From: Vanilla planifolia
Taxonomy: Eukaryota > Streptophyta > Magnoliopsida > Asparagales > Orchidaceae
Length of the DNA: 64,000 nucleotides
Direction of reading: 5' to 3'
NCBI GenBank assembly: GCA_023846275.1
Contig: CM043875.1
Location: 40,268,633-40,332,632, forward strand
Under the pieces are notes generated by a model. That model made no database searches. It saw nothing but the letters and a program-made list of their open reading frames with translations, and had not been told where the DNA came from. Positions 12,180 to 23,945 of the stretch are shown in pieces. Position numbers and translations under genes: made by a program. Numbering within the stretch: the first letter of the stretch is position 1; every line of letters starts with the position of its first letter.

Positions 12180-13555
12180 ACCTTGATGAAATTAAGTTGG
12201 TAATATTTGTAATCTTTCCAAGGATTCATTCATGTTTTTTTTCTAAGAGCTATGTGTGTAGGCTTACTAAGGTTTGAATGTGTGGGAAATGCACAACAGA
12301 AGGAAAGAAACCAAAATGGAAATCTTAATAAGGATTGAACAAAGAAATCAACATATTGCCTAGTGTAAATTGAAGGAGACTATCTCATATGATCTATAGA
12401 ATGCCTATGTGGTCTTAATCATCAAAAGACTTTTTTATATCTAAAAATCCTATGTAATTTGTAAAGTGCATTAGTCTATCTAAATAATCTTAGAAAAAAC
12501 TTGAAACTAATAATGTACATGAAAAACTCATGATCAAATTGGATATGTCCCAAAGTAACATGAGGGTACACCATATGCTACTAACAAACAAAATATAAAA
12601 TACAAATTAAATGAAAATTTCTAATTGATATTCAATGACAAGAAAGATGGATGACTTTGTCAAATAAAAGTTTCCATTATATTGCATCAATCCCTCAAAA
12701 TTTCAAAATCTCAATCCAAAAATTGTTAAAGAAAAACTTGTATAAGAGCACAAACCATAATGTTTAACACGAAAATTGCAAACCAATATTGCTCCCTAGG
12801 TCAGATGGCGAAGGAGAGGCTATCCATTTATTAATAAAGATAAAGGACTAGACCAAATTTATCTTTTAACCAAAAACTACACAATACATCTCTAACAACA
12901 CAACAAGCTCATTAGTGTTGGAGGGCAAAGTTGGTCCAAAAGACATAAAATCATTAACAAATAATAGATTCCCCATAGAAGGGAAACTTGGAAAAATATT
13001 ATGACCCTTCAAAACATTTTAGATAGCCTATTGATGGAGCAAAAGTGAAAAAAGCTCAGAGGTAAGGTTAAGGGGATAAAACAAAATGTTAATTCCATGA
13101 CCATCTATAAGAGTTTGATGATAATACAATAATATATTAACTTTACTAATATATTGTTTGAGTTGTTGTCTTAAGGTAAATATAAGTTGATGATTATTTA
13201 TGAAGTGATGGCTTTGTGTATCATTATGAGATCTCATTAAAGATGTGTTTCACACAATATTGAACCCATGAAATAATTTGTTTTTAATGATGTGATAATC
13301 ATCATGAGTTTTTTTTATTTACATTATAATAGAATTAAACTATTAGAACTTATGAAATATTCTATTATGGTACTTTGTATTTCATTCATGATCAAATATA
13401 ATTTATCTACATCATAATTTATCTTTCATATCAATTTGCATTCCCACGTTATGTAGATTGTGATATTATTTTTAGTTTTCATTATAGATGTTCAACATTG
13501 AAGACTTATTTAATTGGTAAGTAAAAAAGATGAACATAAATTTTCATATTAGTTG
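12180..13555. other. AT-rich intergenic DNA, no gene recognised
   Basis: No coding frame with family motifs was found. A 69-codon minus-strand frame at 13028-13237 (YISKVNILLYYHQTLI) resembles no conserved domain strongly enough to call, although decayed copia RT sequence cannot be excluded. Confidence 0.45.
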
Positions 13556-13559
13556 AAGT

Positions 13560-14040
13560 TATACTAATCATATAATATAATATACTTATCATACAATATG
13601 ATAAGCAAAAAAAATTTAAAATAAAAGAGAATAAGATAGTCTAATCATGCATTTGTATAGTAGAATTATCCACTATATAATATAACTTCATATATTGTAT
13701 GATATAATCATCTATAATGGTAATACACTCCTAAGTTGAAAGAGAAAATTTTCTAAGTCATGTGTGAAATGTAGTTGTTTAGTTTGATATGTATTATCAT
13801 ACAATATAATATACATATTATACAATAAGATTATTAACAAAATTTTTGTATGAAGGAGAATAAGACAGTATGATCATGTGTTTATATAGTAGAACCATTT
13901 GTAACATAATATGATTTCTTATATCATATGATATGATCATTTATAATATACTCATAAAAGGAAAAAGAGGATTTTATGAGTCATGTGTGAAATATAATTG
14001 TATAGTACAATATGCATTATTATACAATATAATCATTTGT
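13560..14040. repeat. Tandem repeat of about 225 bp, two copies
   Basis: Two imperfect copies share several ordered anchors. GAGAATAAGATAGT at 13627 pairs with GAGAATAAGACAGT at 13856 (229 bp apart). GTCATGTGTGAAAT at 13758 pairs with the same string at 13980 (222 bp apart). Both units also contain ATCATACAATAT/TATACAATA and TATAGTAGAA blocks. The sequence is AT-rich and noncoding. Partial further copies may continue to about 14340. Confidence 0.75.
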
Positions 14041-14564
14041 AGACTTAGGATCTTAAAAAAAATTATAAACCTTAAAATGTCTATATAACATAATCTCATG
14101 TCTTAATAAGTATAACATATAGAGAATGAAAGATAATTAGATTTCTTAAAATAATATGATGGTAACCGTAATGTACCATTCTTATTATAATAGAAGTGTG
14201 CATAATGTAAAGTTAAACATTGAGTACTTGATATAGTGTAATCTTGTCAAATAGAGAATCTATATTAAGAAAATTTAAATGTGGGCAATTTTTATGGAAT
14301 GATATTTATTTATCATATAATACAATAACTTTATATCATAGCAAAAAATTTAGTAACTAATGTATCACACACTAAAGCTTTTGGAGAATTGGATGAAATG
14401 AATGTATAATCATCATTAAAAGTGTCCTTGAATATAAAATGTGGCTTAGCCTAATTTATACATCGTCCTTGAGCACTTTAGGTTCCAGATCAAAGAACAT
14501 TCTTCTTTAAGGTCTCATTTGGTTCATAAAACATAGTTTTAAAGATAGAAGAACATGCAGTTAA

Positions 14565-14800
14565 TGTTGAAAGGAAAAAGACATTAAAAAGAGAGAATAT
14601 TGAAAAAATTAAAAATATTGTATTTTGCTCTCTTATCATATTCAAGTATGCTAATATTATAGGTGATTATATGATTGCATTGTCATTAGATCAACAAAGT
14701 AAGATATTATGTGTTTGATGGCAAAGAGCTAATAAGATAGGAGATTATATGATTGATGGCAAATGCTAATAAAGTTTGTGTATTGAAAGTGGCTTGGTAA
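14565..14800 (-). repeat. 3' LTR of minus-strand copia (decayed)
   Basis: Plus-strand sequence from TGTTGAAAGG at 14565 shares ordered blocks with the segment at 20540-20915. Both have an AAAGAGAGAATATT-like start, then TATATGATTG, then AACTAATAAGATA-like strings. Divergence is high and the inner boundary is uncertain. Confidence 0.5.
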
Positions 14801-14839
14801 ATATATTAGTAAGTTGATATTTGGTGTATATCAAAGATA

Positions 14840-16200
14840 TCTAGAGCTAGTTGGTGGCAACTTGATCAAATGCAAAGTGAAAATTTATTTCAATAAGTTT
14901 TGTTTTAACATGAAGCATGGAATTAGTTGCTAAGGATGTTGTTTCAATATTGTTACACCAAAGAGTTGGTGTTAATAAGCAAAGTTTAGTGAGCAATGAT
15001 TCTAATCAAATGAGTTCAGAAATAGCATTAACAAGAACTTTGTATTATGCTTCACTACTAGAGCAAGACATTGCTAGTTACTTTTTAGAGTGCCATGAAA
15101 TGAAGTTCTTTCCCAAAGAAATGATAAGCCTCTTATGTGTGAATATTGACTATAAAATTGGCCCAATTGACATTAATGAAGGTGTGTAAGACATATGAGA
15201 ACCAATATTGAGGGGGATTCCATAAAGGACTCCTTTTAGATAGAAAGAAAGGCATTTAACAAAAGTCCAATCATCATCATTTCAAGAATGCTTATGTTGA
15301 CATACATGATTGAAAACAAAGATGTTTATTATGGTGATGGTAACATACTGCAAAGCACAAACTATGTTGCAATATAGAATTGGATCTTACATAATAGGTC
15401 AAGTGCTTATTGAGGAGGGTGAAATCGAAGTTGATATATTACATGAGCCATCCATCTTAGCACATTGGATAAGCCCAAGAATATTTTTATATTGAGATAA
15501 GAGGTGGCTTATGGAATTTGGTTGAAGTTTAATTCCAAAAACATAATGTGCATGCCCAAGATCCTTAATAAAGAAGTCACGTTGTAGAGATTGTATGATG
15601 GTTACAATAGAATAAGAAGCAGACTGTTATAAATATATCATCTACATTAATAAGAATATAGACATAAAAGGAAGATGTGCACTAGCATAATAAAGTTGTA
15701 TCTATTTTTAGAGCTTTGACGGCCCTGAGTTTGAAGCCAACCCCCAAGACAATTGAGCAAGGTATGAGGGGCTTGCTTAAAGCCATACGAGGATTGTTGT
15801 AAGTAGCAAACATGTGAAGAAAAAGATGGGTGAATAAATATAAAGGTTGTATATAATTTCATGAAGAGATACATGAAGAAAGGCATTTAAGATGTCAAGT
15901 TGATGAATATGCTTATAGGAAGTGGCATTAATGGAGAGAAGTAAGTGCAAAATAGTTTTCTTGACTATAAGGCTAAATGTGTCAATGTAATAAGTCCTAT
16001 CTCACCAATGATAACCTTTTGGACAACTAGAGCTTTTGCATCCTTTAATGTCATTTATCTAATATTGGTGTTTGTAGATCCACTTATAGCCAACAACATT
16101 CATGAACCAGGATAGAGGAACAAAATCCCAAGTACTGCTTCAAAGTAAGCATCAAATTTAGTAGCCATTGTAGTGTACTATGTAGAGTTATTCGATGCAT
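14840..16200 (-). pseudogene. Copia RNase H and reverse transcriptase, degraded
   Basis: Minus-strand translation recovers RNase H (LWCNNIETTSLATNSMLHVK; IEINFHFAFDQVA) at about 14850-15010. RT follows at higher coordinates: YGFKQAPHTLLN with GGWLQTQG at about 15720-15790, a VDDIFI active-site relic at 15637-15646, and HQLDILNAFLH at about 15890-15910. The last corresponds to the conserved Q-L-D-V-x-N-A-F-L-H block of copia RT. Stops and frame changes separate the motifs, so no functional product is possible. Confidence 0.85.
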
Positions 16201-16637
16201 CAGTCACTCAAGTAAATTCAATTTTGGGGATGGAGGTTAGCAAAATAATGGAAAGGGGATGCTTGTTTAAGGTGAAGGTACATGAGAGTGGTAGGTTAGT
16301 ATGTTGTTGGATATTAGTTAAGGAGTGAAAGCATTAAGGTGTGGATGTTAGAGGTGTATATGAGACCAATGGTGCAGGGTTATGCCAAACTCACAAGCGG
16401 GTGGTAAGAAAGCAACATTTATTGAATGTATGTTATCTATAGTGAAAGGTGGTACATAAGAAATTGTCCTGATTGATGTGAGGATGATTGAGCTAGCTCT
16501 AAGAGACTATTACTATGAGGATGAATAATAGGTGATTTAATATACAGACCAAGAATGCTTGCTCCAATATGAGGAGAGCTAGAGATAGAACCTATTGAAG
16601 ATAGCTTATCATTAAATATAATATGTTAAGAAATAAA

Positions 16638-17440
16638 TTATATTCTTTGGTGCATGTTGTAAATGATAACGTTGATGCATACTATAATATTCAAGGAAAA
16701 CATAGAGTTGGGAATACAGTTCAAATGGTGTTCATGAAGCCAAGGATAACAGACATAACCAAATACCTCCAAATAGTTATAATTTCGTTGGTGCCATGGA
16801 GTTTTTGTTAAGGAATTAAGGTGGCAAAGGAGTGGAGTAATAAATAGCTGATGAGAAAAACTACTATGGAGATGATAACATCCTGACATTTTTTAGGTAT
16901 GAAAGCATGATGTAGATGAGCCAATGTAGTTTCAACAATGTGACAAAGTTTTCTTTCAACAGACCCAATTTGCTTTAGAGTATAAAGACAAGAAATACAA
17001 TGAACAATACATAAGGAATCAAGATAAAAAATGATGGATTTTGTATTCTCTACCCTAACCACAATGGAAGGAACATATTTTATAATTAAAATATTAATTA
17101 ATATGTCATTAAAAGAGAATAAAAAACCAAGAGATCAAATTTATATATCATGAGAAAAAATCATGTAAATTTATTAAAATCATCCACAAATATGGCATAA
17201 TATAAAAAATCAGAGTTAGATAGAATATGAATAAGACCACATTCATCGAAACATATTAGCTCTAAAGGAAAAGTAGAGACTTTATAAAATGTAATAAAAG
17301 GTAATTTATGACTTTTGCCATTCATATAGGATGGGCATATTAGTAAGAAGAATGTGTTATAGAGATGCCATAATTGTGAATTAATTATTGGACAAGTAAA
17401 AAAGAAAGTTGCCACAATTGATCAAGTTAAGATTATTTAC
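16638..17440 (-). pseudogene. Copia integrase and GAG-pre-integrase, degraded
   Basis: Three consecutive minus-strand frames give successive integrase parts. The first holds the GAG-pre-integrase end and core start (KSHKLPF; FLYYAIFVDDFNKFT). The second holds IGSVERKLCHIVETTLAHLH, matching the Q-N-G-V-x-E-R-K-x-R-H block. The third holds NYLEVFGYVCYPWL, the conserved Y-L-x-V-F-G-C-x-C-Y-P block that follows the core. The catalytic D-D-E set is incomplete through substitutions and frame changes. Confidence 0.87.
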
Positions 17441-17959
17441 TCATGCATTCCCCAATGAGAGCAGTAAGGGATGAAGAAGTTCAAATAAACATTCATATGA
17501 GTAAACTTGTTTGGTTACTCGATCCTTCACAAAACATTCATATGGGTGATGTTCAAATAAATATTATTATCATGAGTAAATAAATAAATAAAGAGAAGTT
17601 TTTTAGTAATATAGAAGACATGTAAGATTTGATTTGTATAATGAGGATAAGAAGGAGAAGGTAAGTATGTATTATTAATGTGAGTAATATACAAACCTAT
17701 AATGTTTCCTGCATGAACTTTTTCAAAGCTAGAATAAGATATTGGATTTTATGTAAGTTGTAGTTCGACATATCTTCATGAGAGTGTATGAATCAGGATA
17801 CCAAGTACCTTCAGAAAGGCCTTCTGAGGGATATTGTAGAGTAGTGTGGAAGGCACTTGCATTAGAGGTATGAGAAAACAAAAGTATTAGAGAACTTAAT
17901 GGTGGTGAGTGTATCACTTAACATGTTGGAAACCTCTGATGAAGTGTTGATCAAAGTGT

Positions 17960-18270
17960 TTTTAGCATAAATGAGCATAATGTCTAGGAAGAAGACATAT
18001 TTGACAATGACCTTGACTTCGACCATATCCTGGATAATGTCCTCCATGTCTACGTCTCTCCCACATTTACCTTGGTTAGGTAATGAGCAAACTTATCAAA
18101 ATTATAAAAAATGGGATTAAGACTTGAAACAACATGCATTAAAATACCTAGATTGGATATTAAGAGTCTAATTGCAATGAGGTTTCTAATTATAGTTTTA
18201 ATCTGTTACATATAATCATCAATAGAGTTATTTCCCTACTTCACCATTTACAATTGAGCTTTCAATGGAA
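17960..18270 (-). pseudogene. Copia gag (UBN2-like) and zinc knuckle, degraded
   Basis: At 17965-18006 the minus strand encodes CQICLLPRHYAHLC, a perfect C-x2-C-x4-H-x4-C zinc knuckle preceded by a Gly/Arg-rich stretch. Upstream, at about 18060-18270, residues such as NLIAIRLLISNLGILMHVV and FYNFDKFAHYLT match the copia gag helical domain. Stops interrupt it. Its place directly before the integrase relics fits a single polyprotein origin. Confidence 0.8.
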
Positions 18271-20527
18271 GTAATTATGATGCTGGATAAGAATAAATAA
18301 TTGAATATGAATATAATGATCATGAAGTTTATGTAGAGTACATACAATTTAGACTTAAATTATATAAAATAAGTATTTATTATAGACCTATAATATGAAT
18401 CATAATAAGGAGAGCTAATCATGACCTAATGGAGCTAATCATTGGCCAATCAATGAGGAATAAATTAAAAAATCATTAAAAATTATATATTAACATTTTT
18501 TTAAATTAAAATAAAGCTTCTAAAATATTAAAATAAATAGAGATATAAAATTAAAGTAGTAGTTGGTGTTTATGATAGGTGACTTGTGATAAGTGTTACT
18601 TGATTAATTCTACTTTAGTAAAGGTATCCAAAATAATTAAAAATATAGGCATCAAATTTTTTAAAAAGTAGGTTGAAAATACATTTTTTTATCAAAAAAT
18701 TATAAGGGTATGAAAGTTCTTAAAAAATAAGTAAAAAAATAGACTCTTATATTAAATAATTACTCATAATCTCTAATTTAAAAGATCTCTCATGAATGAA
18801 TGAATAGTAAATTGATTATAACTAAATAAAGTATATTATTTAATGACTTAAGTATTTAAGTTGGCTTAATGGCTCTCTCTTGGGTTGACTTTAGTGAGTA
18901 AATTCTTATTTTCTTCTTTATCCTCTCAATTTTATTTTCACTTTATTTAAATTATTTTATCATAATTTTAATTTTTTTAACTTAAGCATTTACCTCATCC
19001 ATTTCACTATATTTGTCATAAAAATTCTTCTGATTTAGCTCTTAGGTATTGTAGTTGTACTATAATGTTTGCACTTACATTACCTACTTCCTTATGTCAT
19101 TGCCCTAATTCATAAGCCATTCTAGCCTTTATGTGGAATGAATAATGTAAGCATAATTTTCTTTCATATTTGAGCTTTCATTCAATCCAATTACTTTCTT
19201 TCTGCATCATTTTGGTATTTGAGTGCTTAGAATCATAATGTTCTGTTAACAGTGATGTTTTATAAATTATTTGTGGATAAACTCATTCCTTTCATCATTT
19301 TGATAATGATGCTTCTTTCTTAATATTTTTCTTAAGCAAATAATAGCTAAAGTAATAAGAAAAGAAGAAATAAAAAACTTCTCAAAATTAGCAAAAAAAT
19401 TATTTTAAGTGACAAATCAACGACAAGAAGAAATGCATAAATTGTAAACTTTCAAGTACAAAATAAAAAATCAATTCCAAAACTAGAGAAATGACATACA
19501 AACTTAAGCACAGAACTCTCCAACATTTCTTATTAAATACAATGAGCAAGTGAAAGATGCACAACTCGATAAGAGGTGTGATGGCACATATATTATTGAA
19601 TTATTCAAAGATATTTCTACCAACCTAGAGTTCAACACTGAAGATGACCAACCATATAAAATATATTTTAAATATGATAATTTACAAACTAACTGTTATG
19701 TAGGTGATTTAAGACAATAATTTTCATTGTAAATATAATTGAATTTCTTTGAAGAATATTATTTTGTTACTAATAAGATTTATAATTTAGATTATTAATA
19801 TAAATCTATTGAAAGATGGATGAATAAACCACCCATTAGAGATATATGGATGAATAAATGACATATTACTTACATACAAGTTCTATTTGTACAGGCCCAC
19901 ACCTATGCTACATGCTTAAATTGTCACCCCAATCTAAGCATCAATCTATCTCCTGTGTAGAATGAGTGTCATCCTATCTTTCTTTCATATTTGAACTTTC
20001 ACTTGATCTAATTTGTTTTATTTCTATTTCAACTTATATTCGAGAATGCGAGGCAAAAGTCTAACAAGAGCTTTGTAAACCCTATAAAAGGTACTAAGAC
20101 TTACAACCATTGCAATAGTGGACTCAATGACAATTGAGATGATTCAAGTGAGAACTAATTGATCTCAATTAACCCAAGTGGTGTAAGAGGGATCAATTTT
20201 TGGTAGGCAAGTCTCATTGCCATCAAACAACCCAAAAATGTCTTTGGTTGGTAAAAGAGAAAAAAATTGTATTTACCAAAATAGGTAATTATCTTTTGTC
20301 AATTTTAATTATAAAAAGAAGAATATTTGGATGGTAAATATGTGAGAGTAGACATTTGAATTGGAATGGTATAAATAGTTGAAGATGAGGAAGTTAATTC
20401 AAACGTAGTGAAATAGAAGGGACTATCTGTAGCTTACAACAGATCTAAGGAAAGCAAGTAGCAGCTTGGCTCACAAACAAAGGTTGTTAGCTTCTCGATG
20501 AAGATAGAACTTATTAAAATGGGTTTT
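18271..20527. other. Expanded gag leader region with internal direct repeat
   Basis: No further coding motif was recognised between the gag relic and the primer-binding site. TTTCTTTCATATTTGA-CTTTCA occurs at about 19157 and 19979 in direct orientation, within longer, weaker similarity (about 19060-19210 versus 19885-20040). This may be a duplicated leader, or the LTRs of a small insert of about 0.8 kb. Confidence 0.4.
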
Positions 20528-20539
20528 GTTATTGTACCA
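20528..20539 (-). other. Primer-binding-site relic (tRNA-Met type)
   Basis: On the minus strand, TGGTACAATAAC lies immediately after the LTR end (GTTTCAACA). It keeps TGGTA and loosely follows the TGGTATCAGAGC primer site typical of plant copia elements, with several mismatches. The position at the LTR edge is the main support. Confidence 0.5.
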
Positions 20540-20915
20540 TGTTGAAACGGCAATTAAAGAGAGAGTGAATATTAACAAAATAAAAAAATATTATATTTTT
20601 TTATTTTACATATACTAATATTCTTTGATTCTATTTATAATAAAGATCTAAGATTTATATGAAAAATCTTTATCTTTAAAATGATATTTAAATATTATAA
20701 TAAACTAATAAAATAAGAAATTATATGATTGATGACAAATGATCAAAATGATAAGTGATTATATGATTGAATTATCATTAAACTAATAAGATAAAAGATT
20801 ATGTGATTGATAATAAATGACTAAAAGGGTAATAGATTATATGATCGATCATAAAGACTAAAAAGATAAATTATATGGTTATATTATTAATTAATAGAAG
20901 TTTATTAACATGAAG
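20540..20915 (-). repeat. 5' LTR of minus-strand copia (decayed)
   Basis: The inner boundary is the TGTTGAAAC at 20540 next to the primer-site relic. Ordered similarity to 14565-14800 supports LTR identity. The outer edge (about 20.9 kb) is approximate. Confidence 0.5.
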
Positions 20916-21061
20916 CTTTTGTCTAACTACTTCAATTGTAGCATCAGAATCTTAGACCCATGTCAGACTCAGGAACTTGTATTGCGTTTAACCTAGGATA
21001 GTCCAATCCATGACACCACAACACACACAACATACTTTATTTTTAACCAAACAAGTTAATT

Positions 21062-21325
21062 TAAGGAGACATCATGTACGGACCACTCTCCAAATCCCGG
21101 TCAAAGTAGCTTTGCACCTTGTGCTTCCCCTTCCCGCTCTGGTCCACAGGCATAAGTTCGGAAGAGCCCTAACGTCCATCCCCTTGCTCGCCAGCTCAAC
21201 GTAGACAGGGACATAAGCTATATTATACTGTAAATTCTTGCCCTTCGAGTAAAAGCAAACGGCCCGCTGGTATCCACCAACCTTGAAAGTATTGCTCGCA
21301 ATGTGCTTACCAGTGCCCATCTCCT
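21062..21325 (-). pseudogene. MATH-domain fragment of a BPM-type (BTB/POZ-MATH) gene
   Basis: The minus-strand frame reads MGTGKHIASNTFKVGGYQ, then AVCFYSKGKN, then YVPVYVELASKGMDVRAL. This matches the core of the plant MATH domain of BPM proteins, which are substrate adaptors of CUL3 E3 ligases. After DVRAL a one-base shift moves the frame, and the new frame carries VDQSGKGKHKVQSYFDRD and a following SGPY, the next conserved part of the domain. The BTB domain, the upstream part of MATH and any introns are absent. GC content is well above that of the flanks. It is therefore a broken gene fragment, possibly carried in by a transposon. The lesion rules out a working product from this stretch. 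Confidence 0.8.
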
Positions 21326-21479
21326 TTCTCTCCCAAGCCCAAAGCCTCTCCTCTTCGTTTCTTTTTTCCTTCTACCCCTCTCATGCGGTTTCTCCACACA
21401 CTATCACCCAAACGCACATCTCTCAGGGTTTCTCCATAAAGTATCACCCAGAAACACTTCCTTCGATAAAATAGGGCTA

Positions 21480-21861
21480 TGGAGAGGATTTATTTAACAG
21501 AGATTGTTAGGGTTTGAGAAAATTATATTTGAATGTACTTTTCAAATTTCAAAATCATATTTTTCAATATTTTTTTCAAAGTCATAATAATTTTATAACT
21601 TTCAAAAATTAAAATATATTTGAAATTCTCTAGATATATTCTATCCAACAATACAACTATTTTCAATACTCGAAATATTTTACACAATAAAATGATGGAC
21701 GAAACCTATTGTAAAATCAACCATTCCTCTTGTCATACTCAACATCTCATATTTAAATACGTACAAATTATATATTAGTATATTTTTTATATTCATTTAT
21801 CATAGTCATGTCATTTAAATAAATAAATATTATAATTACAAAAAAATCTAAGGTGTTACAC
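21480..21861 (-). repeat. Gypsy-like LTR remnant, minus orientation
   Basis: The segment ends on the plus strand with AAGGTGTTACA, which on the minus strand is TGTAACACCTT, a common start of plant Ty3/gypsy LTRs. A CCCTAAC motif near 21508 on that strand also fits. The inner limit is unclear. No internal gypsy domains are attached. Confidence 0.45.
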
Positions 21862-21876
21862 TTGGAATCCTAGAAA

Positions 21877-22266
21877 ATGCATAAGTATTTTCGAATTCAT
21901 GAAAATGTGGTCAACTCAAGACCACATCCTAGTAAAGCCATTCTTATTATTTCATTAGGTATATTATTATCTTTTGAACATAAAGTTATGGTGGTCAAAG
22001 TTAGAATTGAGACATCTAAACTTTTACTTCAATCACATGAAAGAAGACATTATACCCTCCATCCCACCCCAACATTCATTTTGAGAAATGATGTGATTGA
22101 AATTACCCTTGACGATGGCCAAGTTAAAACACCCCCAAATAGAATCAAGAGTATGCTACAAGAATCATTGGGTCGTAAACTCACAATTAGCTTAGTCCAT
22201 AAAAATAATTTGGTTATAGTTATTATCACAAAGTCACCTCAACCAAGAGATTGCTTATTAAAGTGA
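21877..22266 (+). CDS. Unrecognised 129-codon open frame
   Basis: An ATG-initiated frame runs 129 codons just outside the LTR-like start at 21861, which is long for this AT-rich background. The C-terminal half (DDGQVKTPPNRIKSMLQESL, then GRKLTISLVHKNN) is of mixed composition and could be real coding sequence. I recognise no domain, signal peptide or catalytic motif. It may be a piece of a transposon polyprotein or chance. No promoter or splice evidence supports expression. Confidence 0.25.
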   Translation: MHKYFRIHENVVNSRPHPSKAILIISLGILLSFEHKVMVVKVRIETSKLLLQSHERRHYTLHPTPTFILRNDVIEITLDDGQVKTPPNRIKSMLQESLGRKLTISLVHKNNLVIVIITKSPQPRDCLLK

Positions 22267-22549
22267 ATGAAATGAAGAGTGCCACAATAAGGTGATGCCA
22301 CTAGATTTCTCGATCATAAGAGATAAATCATAGTTTCATTACTTACTAAGTAATTGACATCCCTTTTATAGAAGTTTTGGAAGCAAGTTTTCATTAGGCA
22401 AACTAAGAAAAGTGATAACTCTTAATGAGACTCTGGAAATGGTTTCATGAGACAACTTTCTTTGCATCTTGACAATTCTAAAAAATACAAAGATCATGGT
22501 GAAGGCATTAGTTATTGAGAAATCCCTCCCATAGGGGCTTTCGACTTTG

Positions 22550-22880
22550 GTTTCTTTCTCTCACGCTTGTAGGTGATGGAGGTGTTGCCCCAAGCTATAC
22601 TAACCATAAGGCCTCTAAGTAGTTAGGAGATAATAAGAGCAAAAGGTGTTAATCGAGCTTGGCTTAGAGCTATCCTCTTCATTAAAAAATGCTGAGGATG
22701 CTAAAATTTCCTCTTTTATGCTTGGAGGTGGTGGAGGTGTCCCTTGGGCTAGACTACCTTATAAAACATCCAAGCAATTGAGACATAACAAGAACATACT
22801 CTAAGGTGTCAATCGAACTAGCATTAGAGTTAACTTCTTCAACAATTAATGCAAGGGCACCAAAATTTTCTACTTCACCC
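22550..22880. repeat. Tandem duplication of about 155 bp
   Basis: Two adjacent units share GATGGAGGTGTTGCCC-like (22575) and GGTGGAGGTGTCCC-like (22730) starts. Each then has a CTAGACTA/CTATACTA block, AAGCAATTGAGA/AAGTAGTTAGGAGA, and a TGTTAATCGAGCTTGGC/TGTCAATCGAACTAGC block, ending in AAAATTTTC. The minus strand is partly open with Glu/Ser/Thr-rich residues, so the repeat may derive from coding sequence. Confidence 0.65.
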
Positions 22881-23078
22881 AAAAGAAAGTCATACCAATG
22901 ACAACTCAATTAACTCAATCAAGAATATAGCATCTTTACAAAAAGACAAGGACGATAGGCTAGGAGTGGGGTTGTTTTAGGACCTAAACTACTTAGTCCA
23001 ATCTTTAGGGCCTTGACCCTTTTAAACTTTCTGCAAAGGAGGGGAGAGATGGTGACTCCATAAAGCTTTTGACTTATT

Positions 23079-23380
23079 CATATGCTCATTAAGTTTGTGC
23101 CTCATAGAGCTTAACTAGCTTAATTAGCACTATTCCTCATCTTATATTTTAAACAAGGGTTCATGGAACCGCTTGGCTCCTCTCTTTCGAAGGTTTAAGA
23201 GGTGAATAGTAAAAGTTTGGATAAAATTTCATATGCTCATTTGTCTATGACTCTTTATAACTTAATTAGTTAATTTAACATTATATCTCCTCCTACATTC
23301 TAAACAAGGGTGCAAGGACACACTTGCTCCTCTATTTCAAGGGGTTCAAAGCAAATTGTACAAGGGGGTAGAATTCAAAG
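23079..23380. repeat. Tandem duplication of about 151 bp
   Basis: CATATGCTCATT begins units at 23079 and 23230. Both continue with AACTTAATTAG / AGCTTAATTAG, then ATTCTAAACAAGGGT / ATTTTAAACAAGGGT, then TTGCTCCTCTATTTC / TTGGCTCCTCTCTTTC. It lies 200 bp from a separate duplication of near-identical period (22550-22880), but the unit sequences differ. Confidence 0.7.
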
Positions 23381-23738
23381 CAAATTCAAGGGTTATTGAA
23401 AGGCCAATGCACTTATCACAAGCATGGAAATAGGAAAAAAAGGATTTGCACGATATAGCTAGATGGTCGACACAACTCTACTAAAGCAAATCATAAACAA
23501 CCCCTCACATTCAAGACATTGAAAAACTATAAAAGAAACACATAAAATTTTTTGATCATCTATTCTGTTAATATAACTTAAGTGATAAAACTTATGTGCA
23601 GATTTTGTTCAAATTTTTTTAATCATATCCCAATACTAATATTTAAATATAAAATAATATATTTTTTTCTTACTTGACAATAAAATAATAATTTTTATTT
23701 AATAAAATTATTTTTACTTAATATTCGTTGAACATAAA

Positions 23739-23945
23739 TCAATATAAGTCGATCAAAACATGTCTAACGTTCGTCAAACTCATTAGGTCTGCATTGTATT
23801 TCGTGGCAACTGACGTAAGAAAATAAGAACCGTCTTCTCGTTGGTCGAGTGACCTCCAAACGTACATGAGAAGATGGCTCTGGCTGTCCTTTTCATTTAA
23901 ATATTGATTACAAATGAGCCTTACCTTTTCTGAAGAAGGGTGCAA
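23739..23945 (-). CDS. Unidentified 68-codon frame in low-repeat island
   Basis: The minus-strand frame includes SHLLMYVWRSLDQREDGSYF and LTSVATKYNADLMSLTNVRH, a composition more like real protein than the surrounding A/T-rich frames. The region 23.72-24.20 kb is less repetitive and more GC-balanced than its surroundings. I recognise no family. It may be an exon fragment of a former gene, and no flanking exon, start context or terminator could be tied to it. Confidence 0.3.
   Translation of the reverse strand: MHPSSEKVRLICNQYLNEKDSQSHLLMYVWRSLDQREDGSYFLTSVATKYNADLMSLTNVRHVLIDLY

Larger units (their letters stand above)
14565..20915 (-). mobile_element. Ty1/copia retrotransposon, old, minus strand
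   Basis: Reading the minus strand from about 20.9 kb downward gives LTR, primer-binding-site relic, gag with zinc knuckle, integrase, RT, RNase H and LTR, which is Ty1/copia order. Every domain is full of stops and indels, so the insertion is much older than the plus-strand copia element at 8.4-12.2 kb. The interval between the gag domain and the 5' LTR is about 2 kb, longer than usual, and contains a direct repeat (19157 and 19979), implying a later insertion or duplication. The ends are defined by TGTTGAAA at 14565 and TGTTGAAAC at 20540 on the plus strand. Confidence 0.8.
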
